Both the position numbers and the translations under genes were made by a program. Of a stretch of 47,745 bases of DNA, positions 9,701-17,230 are shown in pieces. The notes under the pieces are model-generated. The model saw nothing but the letters and a program-made list of their open reading frames with translations, was not told where the DNA came from and did no database searches. The stretch spans positions 1 to 47,745 of the forward strand of contig RQAP01000020.1 in the NCBI GenBank assembly GCA_008671135.1, given 5' to 3'. The stretch comes from Collinsella aerofaciens (lineage in GTDB: Bacteria > Actinomycetota > Coriobacteriia > Coriobacteriales > Coriobacteriaceae). The stretch's first letter is position 1, and the number at the start of each line of letters is the position of its first letter.

Positions 9701-10332
9701 CGATCGACCTGACGCTCCAGCGGTCGCAGCTGACGGGCGATTTCCTTATTGATGTCGCGGGCACGCGTCAGGTGCTCGTCCATCGACTTAATCTTTTTGA
9801 GCGCACGCTCCTTGCGGCGCTTGTGCTTGGAGATGCCGGCGGCCTCCTCGATGAGGGCGCGGCGCTCCTCGGGGCGGCTCTGCAAAATGGCGTCGAGCTT
9901 GCCCTGGCTGATGATGGAATGCGTATCCTTGCCCAGGCCCGAATCGTGCAGGATGTCCTGAATGTCCATCAGGCGGCACGGACTCGAGTTGATGAGGTAC
10001 TCGCTTTCGCCCGAGCGATACATGCGACGGGTGATGGCGACTTCGTCAAAATCGACGGGCAGCATATGGTCCGAGTTATCGAGCACCAGCGTGACCTCGG
10101 CGACACCCACCGGCTTGCGCGCTGACGAGCCCGAGAAGATGACGTCCTCCATGGCCTGGCCGCGCAGCTGCTTGGCGCTCTGCTCGCCCAGGACCCACAG
10201 AATTGAGTCGGAGATGTTCGATTTTCCCGAGCCGTTGGGACCGACGATGACGGTCAGGCCCGGCTCAAACGTCATATGGGCGCGGTCGGCAAACGACTTG
10301 AACCCTTTGAGCGTGAGGGACTTGAGATACAC
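6796..10332 (-). CDS. smc: Chromosome segregation protein SMC
   Basis: 1178 residues, full length for bacterial SMC. It forms a dimeric ring ATPase that organises and helps segregate the chromosome with ScpA and ScpB. Walker A is GPNGSGKSN (31-39). Two long coiled-coil arms flank a hinge near 500-670. The C-terminal head carries the signature LMSGGEKSLTALALLFA and Walker B DEVEAALDDAN. It follows rnc by 10 bases and overlaps ftsY by one, the conserved rnc-smc-ftsY order. Long open frames on the opposite strand here are shadows caused by high GC. Confidence 0.97.
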   Translation of the reverse strand: MYLKSLTLKGFKSFADRAHMTFEPGLTVIVGPNGSGKSNISDSILWVLGEQSAKQLRGQAMEDVIFSGSSARKPVGVAEVTLVLDNSDHMLPVDFDEVAITRRMYRSGESEYLINSSPCRLMDIQDILHDSGLGKDTHSIISQGKLDAILQSRPEERRALIEEAAGISKHKRRKERALKKIKSMDEHLTRARDINKEIARQLRPLERQVDRARKYKELSSRANELTQMLAVDELRSLQSQWNDLESRSKEGAAELELAQYRLGEKERELEKLQVMLEEKGLFVGDLGEQRRHMQDVVGRINSDMRLLEEKGHNMVSRLSDMRGQISSSEHQRRRVVEELEDARAQLEEVTGAHMQAQEDVDAAGPAAAELHERRVALDNQISKLTREQRDVQRVADNAALELAKVKDSLSNAEVEDNMYASRLEQIDEQLEEVTASLESRRDRAEELEGALEEARQAQADAREATEVARAALKDLRNRESEARNKLSEVRSELASQKKLDARMADSSPLVSRLVGALGDDVSGRLGDVLEAPRELEGLVEQLLAGDIDALLFDDAATLERAGRAALDQKKASGEALLVARGVSGSTAAEGAAGTRLVDRLSVRAGYGPVVEALLGGYYVVDDLSAALSAPVVDGVTYVTPDGARVACGGLVRVGLDAGEASGALERKRRIRELEGLEPDLAAVFEHVSDQVVEANAAVEEARAAEGDAAGEIARLEGERRSLLSEIGRLEQSANNAEVERVRISKRREQAAEAVRAARPRVDELTRSRDEARAQASDLGLQIAEANDELDRVRRDDSEAAGKLADAKVRLAQTSERLRSLKGRVPDLEHRLEGIDRRIRGTRQASRSLELLRLRVDPMHERYSALLERASDWAARLRDQASLEEADSASLKKTIEDAKAEVARAKERVDTASATQNEFKVARGKLEVQVEAAIKAITADGTTVLEEALMLPAPTDRDAAERELNQLVRQINNLGPVNQVAMEEYEQLKRRADYIEEQLADLESARKALTKITVAIDRKMRKAFLVTFEKVDANFREIFAMLFPGGQAHLEMTDPEHPADTGIEVVAQPRGKRITKMMLMSGGEKSLTALALLFAVYRTRTVPFYVLDEVEAALDDANLSKLIGALDVLRSDTQLLVISHQRRTMEDADVLYGVSMQADGVSRVVSQKLDRETGKVVNA

Positions 10333-10342
10333 GGTTCCTCGC

Positions 10343-11068
10343 TTACACGTGCTTCTTGTTCAGAATCACGCCGTTGGTGGTGTAACCCATGCGGTCGAGC
10401 GCTTCGAGCGCGGCGGCTCCCTCGGCTTCCTTCTTAGAGGAACCGGTGCCGCGACCCTGGCGAATGCCATCGATGAGCACCACGGCGGTAAAGGTGGGCG
10501 CATGCGCCGGGCCCTCGGAGCCAACGAGCTTATACGCCGGGGGCTCGTGACCGTCGGCTTGCACGCACTCCTGCAAAAACGACTTGGGGTTTGCAGGATG
10601 CTCGGCACGCTCGGAAGCCAAATGCGGCTTAAGCGTACGATGGATAAACTCCGCTGCGGCATCCCAGCCGGCATCCAGGTACAGTGCGCCCACGAGCGAC
10701 TCGTAGACGTTCTCGAGGGCCGAATGCAGGCCGCGCGCACCGGTACCGGTCTCGGAGGCACCAAAGATGATGATGTCGTCAATGCCCAGCTCGTGAGAAA
10801 CCTCGGACAGCGTAGCGCCCGAGACAAGCGACACCTTCAGGCGTGTGAGCTTGCCCTCGTCAAACTCCGGATAGGACTCAAACAGGGAGCGTGCGACCAC
10901 AGCGCCCAAAATGGAATCGCCCAAGAACTCAAGGCGCTCATAGCTGGCAGAAACCGGCTGGCCCTCGACTGCCGAGGGATGCGTAAGGGCCGCACGCAGC
11001 AGCACCTTATTATTGAACTCGTGGCCCAGAATTTCCTGGGCGCGCGTAAGTCGTTCAGACAAAGCCAA
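10343..11068 (-). CDS. rnc: Ribonuclease III
   Basis: 241 residues. This endonuclease cleaves double-stranded RNA in rRNA maturation and mRNA decay. The catalytic signature ERLEFLGDSILG is near 44-55 and the second acidic site is ENVYESLVGALYLDAG near 118-133. The double-stranded RNA-binding domain follows (NPKSFLQECVQ to GTGSSKKEAEGAAALEAL). It lies 3 bases after acpP and 10 bases before smc. Confidence 0.96.
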   Translation of the reverse strand: MALSERLTRAQEILGHEFNNKVLLRAALTHPSAVEGQPVSASYERLEFLGDSILGAVVARSLFESYPEFDEGKLTRLKVSLVSGATLSEVSHELGIDDIIIFGASETGTGARGLHSALENVYESLVGALYLDAGWDAAAEFIHRTLKPHLASERAEHPANPKSFLQECVQADGHEPPAYKLVGSEGPAHAPTFTAVVLIDGIRQGRGTGSSKKEAEGAAALEALDRMGYTTNGVILNKKHV

Positions 11069-11071
11069 GAC

Positions 11072-11314
11072 CTAAGCCTCCCTGGCGTTTTCGATCGCGT
11101 CGACGGCGTCGGCGACAGAGTTAAGCGAGAGCAGAGTCTCGTCATCGATCTCGAGGTTGAACTCGTCCTCGATGGCCGTAACCAGCTGCAAACGCTCGAG
11201 CGAGTTGGCATCGAGGTCGTCAAAGGTGGTCTCATCGCTAATTTCGGCAACATCGACGCCCAGAACGTCAGCAGCGACCTCGGCGATCTTGTCGAAGATT
11301 TCGGAGCGGTCCAT
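11072..11314 (-). CDS. acpP: Acyl carrier protein
   Basis: 80 residues, acidic. It carries acyl chains on a 4'-phosphopantetheine arm during fatty acid and phospholipid synthesis. The arm should attach to the serine in DLDANSLERLQL. The usual DSL motif is NSL here: the codon before Ser-Leu is AAC, so the Asp contacting the transferase is changed to Asn. ATG at 11314 is chosen because GAGAGGA lies 6 bases upstream; the frame opens at 11329. It lies between plsX and rnc, and a 22-base palindrome precedes it. Confidence 0.93.
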   Translation of the reverse strand: MDRSEIFDKIAEVAADVLGVDVAEISDETTFDDLDANSLERLQLVTAIEDEFNLEIDDETLLSLNSVADAVDAIENAREA

Positions 11315-11350
11315 AGCGCTTCCTCTCATAGTGCATGAATACCAAAAGAA

Positions 11351-11372
11351 TGGTACCGCCCGGGCGGTACCA
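11351..11372. promoter_or_regulatory. 22-base perfect palindrome before acpP
   Basis: Each half reads TGGTACCGCCC followed by its exact complement. It lies 36 bases upstream of the acpP start, just past a possible minus-strand -10 box (TAGAAT, complement of 11386-11391), so it would overlap the first transcribed bases. A perfect palindrome without a loop suggests a dimeric repressor operator, as FapR sites do in front of lipid genes in Firmicutes. It could alternatively act as an RNA hairpin. The regulator is unknown. Confidence 0.5.
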
Positions 11373-11428
11373 AGACACGGTTCTGATTCTACCCCACGAC
11401 GTGCGCCCCAAGACGCATAACGCCGCTG

Positions 11429-12448
11429 TTATAAAACGATACCGTCCATAGAGTTGGCGACATTCTCGACCAGCCCGGCGCGCACGGCTTCGGCCGCCGC
11501 GAGCGTACCGTTTTTAACAGCCTCGACCGAGGTGGCGCCATGGCCGATCAGGACCACGCCGCGCAGGCCCAGAAGAATCGCGCCGCCCTTGGCGTCGCCA
11601 GAGAGCTTGGCCTTAATCTCGCGCATTTGCTTTTTGATGAGCAGCGCGGCAATCTTGGTGCCGAGCGAAGACATAAAGACACCCTTGAGCTCCTGCAGCA
11701 AAAACTTGGCAGCGCCCTCGGTGGCCTTGAGCGCAATATTGCCCGACATGCCATCGGCAACGACGACATCGAAGTTACCTGAGGTGATGTCCGTTCCCTC
11801 GCAGTTACCAACAAAGCCGGGAACGGCGGCTTTCATGGCCGGGAAGCAGGCCTTGGTAAAGTTGGAGCCCTTCTCGTCCTCGGTGCCGTTGGCAAGCAGG
11901 CCCACGCGGGGATGCTCGATTCCCAGGACGACGCGGGCATAGGCGCTACCCATCTGGGCAAAACGCACCATGTCATCGACCTCGACATCGGGGTTGGCGC
12001 CCATATCGCACAGCACCGTCAGACCGCCGGCGCGATTGGGCAGCGCATTGGTCAGACAGGGGCGCACCGGCTGCTTTTTGCCTTCGGCCTGATACCTAAA
12101 CGGCGTCACGTAGGCGGTGGCAGCGGCGCTCATGGCACCGGTCGAACCGGCAGAGAAGAACGCGTCCGCATTTCCCTTCTTGATGGCGCGGCACGACAGC
12201 ACGATCGAAGACTTGCGTTTGGTCATCACGGCGCGAATGGGATCGTCATCCATGGCGATAACGTCGGGTGCCTCCAGGGCCTCAACACGTGCATGGGAAG
12301 CTGCAAAGGGATTGACGATTTCGGCGGGGCCAGCTGCCAAGACCTCGATATCGGGATCGGCGGCAAGCGCAGCCTCGATACCATCGAGAACAACCTGAGG
12401 TTTCTCGTCTCCGCCCACAACGTCTACACAAACGCGAACGTTACTCAT
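11429..12448 (-). CDS. plsX: Phosphate acyltransferase PlsX
   Basis: 339 residues. It makes acyl-phosphate from acyl-ACP for the PlsY step of phospholipid synthesis. Family features are the N-terminal VCVDVVGGDEKPQVVLDGI (the usual DAMGGD is VVGGDE here), SAGSTGAMSAAA, NALPNRAGGLTVLCDMGANP, VGLLANGTEDEKGS and VADGMSGNIALKATEG. ATG at 12448 is preferred over one 6 bases earlier because AAGGAG then has proper spacing. The rpmF-plsX-acpP-rnc cluster is widely conserved. Confidence 0.95.
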   Translation of the reverse strand: MSNVRVCVDVVGGDEKPQVVLDGIEAALAADPDIEVLAAGPAEIVNPFAASHARVEALEAPDVIAMDDDPIRAVMTKRKSSIVLSCRAIKKGNADAFFSAGSTGAMSAAATAYVTPFRYQAEGKKQPVRPCLTNALPNRAGGLTVLCDMGANPDVEVDDMVRFAQMGSAYARVVLGIEHPRVGLLANGTEDEKGSNFTKACFPAMKAAVPGFVGNCEGTDITSGNFDVVVADGMSGNIALKATEGAAKFLLQELKGVFMSSLGTKIAALLIKKQMREIKAKLSGDAKGGAILLGLRGVVLIGHGATSVEAVKNGTLAAAEAVRAGLVENVANSMDGIVL

Positions 12449-12465
12449 ATACATGCTCCTTATAC

Positions 12466-12495
12466 AAAAATGGCCGACTCACTGAGCCGGCCATT
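12466..12495 (-). terminator. Intrinsic terminator between rpmF and plsX
   Basis: On the minus strand AATGGCCG (12488-12495) and CGGCCATT (12469-12476) pair, with an inner CTC/GAG stem after one mismatch, and a T-run follows (12466-12470). It would end part of the rpmF transcript and set the level of plsX read-through. Confidence 0.65.
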
Positions 12496-12535
12496 GTGGT
12501 TCCATTTGGAACGGCATCGCATCCAGAGTATACCG

Positions 12536-12715
12536 TTACTCGGTAACGATAACCTCGCGGTCCTTGTAGAAACCGCAGCTGGGGCACACGTGGTGCGGAA
12601 GCTTGACAGCGCCGCAACGGGGGCACGTGGACTGAGCCGCAGCCGAGATCTTCATGTTGGCGGAACGACGGGTGTGAGTGCGGATACGACCCTGCTTTTG
12701 TTTAGGTACGGGCAT
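12536..12715 (-). CDS. rpmF: Ribosomal protein bL32
   Basis: 59 residues, translated directly from the minus strand. It starts MPVPKQKQGRIRTHTRRSAN, the classic L32 opening, and has a zinc ribbon CPRCG (31-35) and CPSCG (44-48), ending DREVIVTE. It is a large-subunit protein. ATG at 12715 follows AAGGAAGG. It lies between the DUF177 gene and plsX, the usual place for rpmF. Confidence 0.95.
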   Translation of the reverse strand: MPVPKQKQGRIRTHTRRSANMKISAAAQSTCPRCGAVKLPHHVCPSCGFYKDREVIVTE

Positions 12716-12779
12716 AGTGACCTTCCTTATGAACTATCCAGTGTGGCGATTACGCGCAAGTAGCGATACTACCACAGTT

Positions 12780-13334
12780 TTACTCATCGAGCTTGAGATT
12801 CTTCAATGCTGCAAATGGATTTTCCGTGGCCTCGGCCCATTCTGCCTCTGCCTGGGCGGCGCAATCGCATTGCTCGACGTTGAGATTGCAACCGCAGGTG
12901 GGGCACAGACCACGGCAATCGGGCTTGCAGAGCACCACAAACGGCGTGTCCATAACGACCGCGTCATTGATGGGCTCACCCAGATCGACGATGCGGTCCT
13001 CACCCAGGAGCTCGTAGCCGTCCTCGTAGGCCTCGGGATCCTCGGGCTCCTCAAAGAGGTAGAACTCCTCGATCTCTCCGGCGATATCAAACGAGGCGGG
13101 CTCCAGGCAACGGTCGCACTCACCGGTGGCGTGCGCGCGGACCATGCCCGTGAGCAAGACACCGGTACCGGCATTGGTAAAGACAACGTCGTAGTCGATG
13201 CCGTCCTGTAGCTGGTACTCCTTCTCGCCCACCGTGTAGGTGGCGACATCGACCTTACCGGTCAGCGGAAACGAATCTCCAGGAAACTCGAGCTGCTCGG
13301 AAAGATCGACGGTAACGCTCGGGAACTCAGCCAT
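12780..13334 (-). CDS. DUF177 (YceD) family protein
   Basis: 184 residues. The family is co-transcribed with rpmF in most bacteria and is linked to 23S rRNA accumulation. The typical pattern is present: an N-terminal beta-rich part, ATGECDRCLEP in the middle, and a C-terminal cysteine cluster CKPDCRGLCPTCGCNLN that probably binds zinc. ATG at 13334 overlaps the stop of the upstream gene by one base (TAATG), so the pair is translationally coupled. A longer frame from 13385 is rejected for this reason. Confidence 0.88.
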   Translation of the reverse strand: MAEFPSVTVDLSEQLEFPGDSFPLTGKVDVATYTVGEKEYQLQDGIDYDVVFTNAGTGVLLTGMVRAHATGECDRCLEPASFDIAGEIEEFYLFEEPEDPEAYEDGYELLGEDRIVDLGEPINDAVVMDTPFVVLCKPDCRGLCPTCGCNLNVEQCDCAAQAEAEWAEATENPFAALKNLKLDE

Positions 13335-13831
13335 TACCACTGACCATTCTGCTGGGCGGCACCCTCGTTGAGCTGCTGACGGCAACGGGTAACGGTGCCG
13401 GTCAGGCTCTTGAGGTTCTCCTCCAGGTGCGTAAAGACCTGCTCTGCGTAGTCCTCGGCAGCATAACGCGTCTCGCGCTCGTACTGCTGGGCACGATCGC
13501 GGATGTCGTCGGCCTGCTGCTGCGCAAGGCGGACAATCTCCTGCTCACCGGCAATGGTGAGGGCCTGCTGCTGAGCATCGGCGATGATGGAATCGGCCTG
13601 AGCGGCGGCGGAAGCCATAAGCTCCTCGCGCTCTTTGAGGATACGGCGGGACTTCTGCCATTCCTCGGGATAGCTCATGCGGATCTCATCGAGGATGTTG
13701 AAGAACACGTCGGCGTCGATGACCTTGAACTGAGCGTTCTTGCCGAAAGGCGGCTTGGCTTCCTCGATCAGCCCTTCGAGCTCATCGACCAAGCTGACGA
13801 TCCTATCGCCAGGAAAATTCTCGCCCGGCAT
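13334..13831 (-). CDS. DivIVA-like coiled-coil protein
   Basis: 165 residues, mostly helical. Residues 1-60 resemble the SepIVA/DivIVA-type start (DRIVSLVDELEGLIEEAKPP, then FKVIDADVFFNILDEIRMSYPEEW). A long coiled coil with Ala/Gln/Glu-rich heptads follows (REELMASAAAQADSIIADAQ). In Actinobacteria such proteins sit between coaD and DUF177/rpmF and are thought to act in cell envelope growth or division. ATG at 13831 is chosen for AAAGGAG upstream. The exact function is unproven. Confidence 0.75.
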   Translation of the reverse strand: MPGENFPGDRIVSLVDELEGLIEEAKPPFGKNAQFKVIDADVFFNILDEIRMSYPEEWQKSRRILKEREELMASAAAQADSIIADAQQQALTIAGEQEIVRLAQQQADDIRDRAQQYERETRYAAEDYAEQVFTHLEENLKSLTGTVTRCRQQLNEGAAQQNGQW

Positions 13832-13899
13832 CCGGTCTCCTTTCATAGGTAACATATCATCGTGCTAGTTTACCACATGCCACCAGGCAATAAAAAACG

Positions 13900-14397
13900 T
13901 CACGAAAAGCGATGTCTGAGCGCTTCGACCACGTTGGGCGGCACAAACGTCGATACATCGCTGCCGAGCGAGGCGATCTGGCGAACGACCGAGCTCGAGA
14001 TGTAACCGTACTGCGGAGCACTCATGACAAAGATGGACTCCAGCTCGCTATCCAAGCGATAATTGAGGTCGGCCTGCTGCAGCTCATACTCAAAGTCGGT
14101 CATGGCGCGCAGGCCCTTGACCACGGCCCCCGCCCCCTGCTCACGAGCGAAGTCGACCAAGAGGCCGGTAAAGGGCAGGACTTCGACGCCGTCGATATCA
14201 CCGAGCGCCTCGCGGGCCAGCGCCACGCGCTCATCGAGCATAAACGTGGTGCCCACACCGTTTTTACCCTGCGACTCTGCAACAGCGACGATCACACTGG
14301 GAAAGATGCGGCGGGCGCGGCGGATCACATCGATATGGCCAAACGTGATGGGATCGAAGGTGCCCGGGACGATCACGCGGTTGATGGTGTCATTCAT
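13900..14397 (-). CDS. coaD: Pantetheine-phosphate adenylyltransferase
   Basis: 165 residues, normal length. It joins ATP and 4'-phosphopantetheine to form dephospho-CoA. The nucleotidyltransferase motif is VPGTFDPITFGHIDVI (TxGH type), followed by KGLRAMTDFEYELQQA and the C-terminal ISSSVVRQIASLG. ATG at 14397 overlaps the rsmD end by 8 bases; the much longer upstream frame is rsmD in another frame. CoA from this pathway supplies the ACP arm used by the acpP product. Confidence 0.96.
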   Translation of the reverse strand: MNDTINRVIVPGTFDPITFGHIDVIRRARRIFPSVIVAVAESQGKNGVGTTFMLDERVALAREALGDIDGVEVLPFTGLLVDFAREQGAGAVVKGLRAMTDFEYELQQADLNYRLDSELESIFVMSAPQYGYISSSVVRQIASLGSDVSTFVPPNVVEALRHRFS

Positions 14398-15046
14398 GGG
14401 CGTCCTCCTGAAACGTCGTGGCATCATTGTTGTCAGCATCGGTGCCGGCGCTATCGCCCTCACCATCGTCATCGCCGACCCAACGGAGCAGGTCGACCGA
14501 GGTAATGCCGTAGCGCTTCTCACGTACAGTCTCAAAGTCTGCCGGATGCGCGCCCGCATCGGCGGCGGCATGCTCAAACAGGGCGTAAGCGCCAGACGCA
14601 AGCAGACCCTGCTGGGCCAGATTCTGCAGCAGTTCCTCGACCGGCTCGGCACCAAAAGCATAGGGCGGGTCGAGCAGGACCAGATCAAAGGGGCCGCCCG
14701 GTACACGACCGCGTGAGGCACTCGTCAGCATGTCGCCCGTGACCACGCGCCAACGCGCACGGTCATGGCAGAGCGACTCGATATTCTTGGTAATGAGCCG
14801 CGCGGCGTTGCGATCGATCTCAAACGTCGTGAGCGAGCGGGCCCCACGAGAGAGCATCTCTAACCCTAAGGCACCGGAGCCGCCAAAGGCGTCCAACACA
14901 CGAACCTCGTCCAAATCGAAATCGAATGCCGACATGACCATAGATGCGCACGCCTCGCGCACGCGATCAGTCGTGGGGCGGGTGACATCGCGACCACGGG
15001 GCTCCTCGATCTTACGACCGCGCCATTCGCCGCCGATGATTCTCAT
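14390..15046 (-). CDS. rsmD: 16S rRNA (guanine-966 N2)-methyltransferase RsmD
   Basis: 218 residues. It methylates G966 of 16S rRNA using SAM. It begins MRIIGGEWRGRKIEEPRGRDVTRPTTDRVREA, the family opening. The SAM site is LDAFGGSGALGLEMLSRGA and the catalytic motif is LLDPPYAF. The C-terminus has a lineage-specific acidic tail rich in Asp, Gly and Asn. It overlaps recG by 4 bases upstream and coaD by 8 bases downstream. The rsmD-coaD order is common. Confidence 0.94.
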   Translation of the reverse strand: MRIIGGEWRGRKIEEPRGRDVTRPTTDRVREACASMVMSAFDFDLDEVRVLDAFGGSGALGLEMLSRGARSLTTFEIDRNAARLITKNIESLCHDRARWRVVTGDMLTSASRGRVPGGPFDLVLLDPPYAFGAEPVEELLQNLAQQGLLASGAYALFEHAAADAGAHPADFETVREKRYGITSVDLLRWVGDDDGEGDSAGTDADNNDATTFQEDAHE

Positions 15047-17220
15047 CCTCCGCTGACCTCCTTAAAGATATGTCGATAACGCATGGCGACCGCGTCGCGC
15101 AAGGGACGCGTCGCCACAGAGTCAAGGTTGCAAGCATACCGCAAGAGCTCGACCGCGTCCAAATGGGCCCACTCGATCAGCTCCTCGTCGGCGTCCAGGT
15201 CGACAAAGCGCAGGGTCACACCACCATGCTGGCGATAACCCAGGATCTCGCCTTCATGGCGCAGGCGCAGGTCCATCTGGGCGAGCGTAAAGCCGTCCGA
15301 GGTCTTTTCGAGCGACTGGAGACGGTCTTGTGCCGCCGATGCGCCGCCGTTGCCCTTGGAGTGCGTCATGACCAGGCACGTGCCCGACACACTGCCACGG
15401 CCCACGCGGCCGCGCAGCTGGTGCAGGGCAGCCAATCCAAAGCGCTCGCCGTTCTCGATGACCATGACGGTGGCGTTGGGCACGTCAACGCCCACCTCGA
15501 CCACCGTAGTCGAGACGAGCACGTCAATCTCGCCACGCTTGAAGGCATCGATAACCTGGTCCTTCTCCCCCGCTGGCATGCGGCCGTGGAGGCGCGCGAT
15601 GGCAAGACCCGGCAACGCCAGACGCAAGCGATCGAGCTCGGTCGCCGTATCGTGCAGCGGCACGGGGACCGTCACGCTGCCCTCGTCGTCGCGGGCGATA
15701 CCGGGCACGTCTTCCAGCTCATCGGCCGAGTCACTCGGCTCCACGAGCGGGCAAATCACGTAGGCCTGCTGACCCTTTTCATGCGCCTCGCGGATGGCGC
15801 CATAGGCGAGGTCACGGCTCGACTCGGTGAGCACGCGTGTCGTCACGCCAGCGCCAGGGACTGGCCGATGGCGGATGATACTCGTGTCCAGATCGCCGTA
15901 GACCGAAAGCGCCAGCGTACGCGGGATGGGCGTCGCCGTCATAACGAGCAGATCGGCACCCGGCCCCTTCGCGCGCAGGGCGTTGCGTTGGCCCACACCA
16001 AACCGGTGCTGTTCATCGATGACCACGAGCGACAGATGCTTGAACGCAACGTTATCCGAAAGCACCGCATGGGTGCCAAAGAGCACGTCAAGCTCGCCCG
16101 ATTCCAGCTGGGCATGGATGCGCTCGCGCTCTGCGGCCGGCGTGGCGCCCGTCAGAAGCGCCCAGGACATGCCGGCCTGCGAGAGCAGAGGGCCGGTCTT
16201 ATCGGCATATTGGCGCGCCAGCACGCCCGTGGGCGCCATCACGCAGGCCTGCGTGCCGCTATCGGCAGCCACAGCCAGCGCGCAGGCGGCAACGGCGGTC
16301 TTACCGGTACCGACATCGCCCAGCAGCAGACGGTTCATCACGCGTCCGCCATCGCACATGTCATGCAGGATGTCTTGGAATGCGGCCTCCTGCTCGTCGC
16401 TCAGCGAAAACGGAAGGGCCTGTTTTAGCGCGCCCAGATGCTCGCCCGCAGTGTGGGCATAGGGCACCACATCGACCAGGCCGCCGTCGTTGCGCAGACG
16501 CAGCGCCAGCTGCAGGTAGAGGCACTCCTCGTAGGCAAGACGCCGGCGTGCGATGTCGCGCTCAGCCATGCTCGAGGGAAAGTGGATCGAACGCAACGCG
16601 CGGGCATTGCTCATGAGCTTCCGCTTTGCGCGCAGCGGCGCGGGAATCGGATCGAACGGATTGCCGACGACCTCGAGCGCGCCGCTTACGATGCGGCGCA
16701 TCCACGCCTGGCTCACGCCATCGCTCACGTAATGGACCGGCAGAATGGTGCCTGCGGCGCGCCCGTCCTCGAGCTTTTCAAAGTGGGGCGAGGCCATCTG
16801 CTTAAAGCCGTAGGCAAACTCGACCTTGCCCATCACGGCCAGGCGGTCGCCCTGCTTAAGCTGCTGGGCAATCCAGGGCTGGCGGAAAAAGGCGACCTGC
16901 AGAACGCCCGTCTCGTCAACAAGTGAGACCTCAGTCACCTGCATGCGCGGACGCGGCTGCTTTTGGACGATACGGTCGACCGTGGCGATGATGGTGCACA
17001 CGGTACCGATGGGCGCCATCTCGATGGACCACGAACGGGTAAAGTCGAGGTATCGATGAGGGATATGGAGAAGGAGGTCCCCCACCGTCCGAATTCCCAG
17101 ACGGCGAAGGGCCTCCTCACGTTTACCCGAAACATATTTGAGTCGCGCGATATCCTCGTCGAGCGCATTGCTCTGGGCAAAGCGCTCCGAGACGCGCGGC
17201 ACGGAGCACAGCTCGGACAT
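15043..17220 (-). CDS. recG: ATP-dependent DNA helicase RecG
   Basis: 725 residues. It remodels stalled replication forks and Holliday junctions. An N-terminal wedge/OB domain (LGIRTVGDLLLHIPHRYLDF, then QVAFFRQPWIAQQLKQGDR) precedes the helicase core: Walker A LLLGDVGTGKTAVA, motif Ia MAPTGVLARQ, DEQH box VVIDEQHRFGV, motif III MTATPIPRTLAL, and the C-terminal ATVMVIENGERFGLAALHQLRGRVGRG with the TRG region. It lies 10 bases from the FakA-like gene upstream and overlaps rsmD. Confidence 0.96.
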   Translation of the reverse strand: MSELCSVPRVSERFAQSNALDEDIARLKYVSGKREEALRRLGIRTVGDLLLHIPHRYLDFTRSWSIEMAPIGTVCTIIATVDRIVQKQPRPRMQVTEVSLVDETGVLQVAFFRQPWIAQQLKQGDRLAVMGKVEFAYGFKQMASPHFEKLEDGRAAGTILPVHYVSDGVSQAWMRRIVSGALEVVGNPFDPIPAPLRAKRKLMSNARALRSIHFPSSMAERDIARRRLAYEECLYLQLALRLRNDGGLVDVVPYAHTAGEHLGALKQALPFSLSDEQEAAFQDILHDMCDGGRVMNRLLLGDVGTGKTAVAACALAVAADSGTQACVMAPTGVLARQYADKTGPLLSQAGMSWALLTGATPAAERERIHAQLESGELDVLFGTHAVLSDNVAFKHLSLVVIDEQHRFGVGQRNALRAKGPGADLLVMTATPIPRTLALSVYGDLDTSIIRHRPVPGAGVTTRVLTESSRDLAYGAIREAHEKGQQAYVICPLVEPSDSADELEDVPGIARDDEGSVTVPVPLHDTATELDRLRLALPGLAIARLHGRMPAGEKDQVIDAFKRGEIDVLVSTTVVEVGVDVPNATVMVIENGERFGLAALHQLRGRVGRGSVSGTCLVMTHSKGNGGASAAQDRLQSLEKTSDGFTLAQMDLRLRHEGEILGYRQHGGVTLRFVDLDADEELIEWAHLDAVELLRYACNLDSVATRPLRDAVAMRYRHIFKEVSGG

Positions 17221-17230
17221 GGGCAGTTGC

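Noticed and set aside
8140..10125. 661-codon plus-strand open frame opposite smc
   Set aside because: A shadow of smc caused by high GC; the protein is not family-like and the smc frame is certain. The same holds for long frames opposite infB (26838-29462), leuS (31493-34210) and scrB (37751-39304).
13900..14721. coaD starting at 14721
   Set aside because: The extension overlaps rsmD in another frame and has no family similarity.
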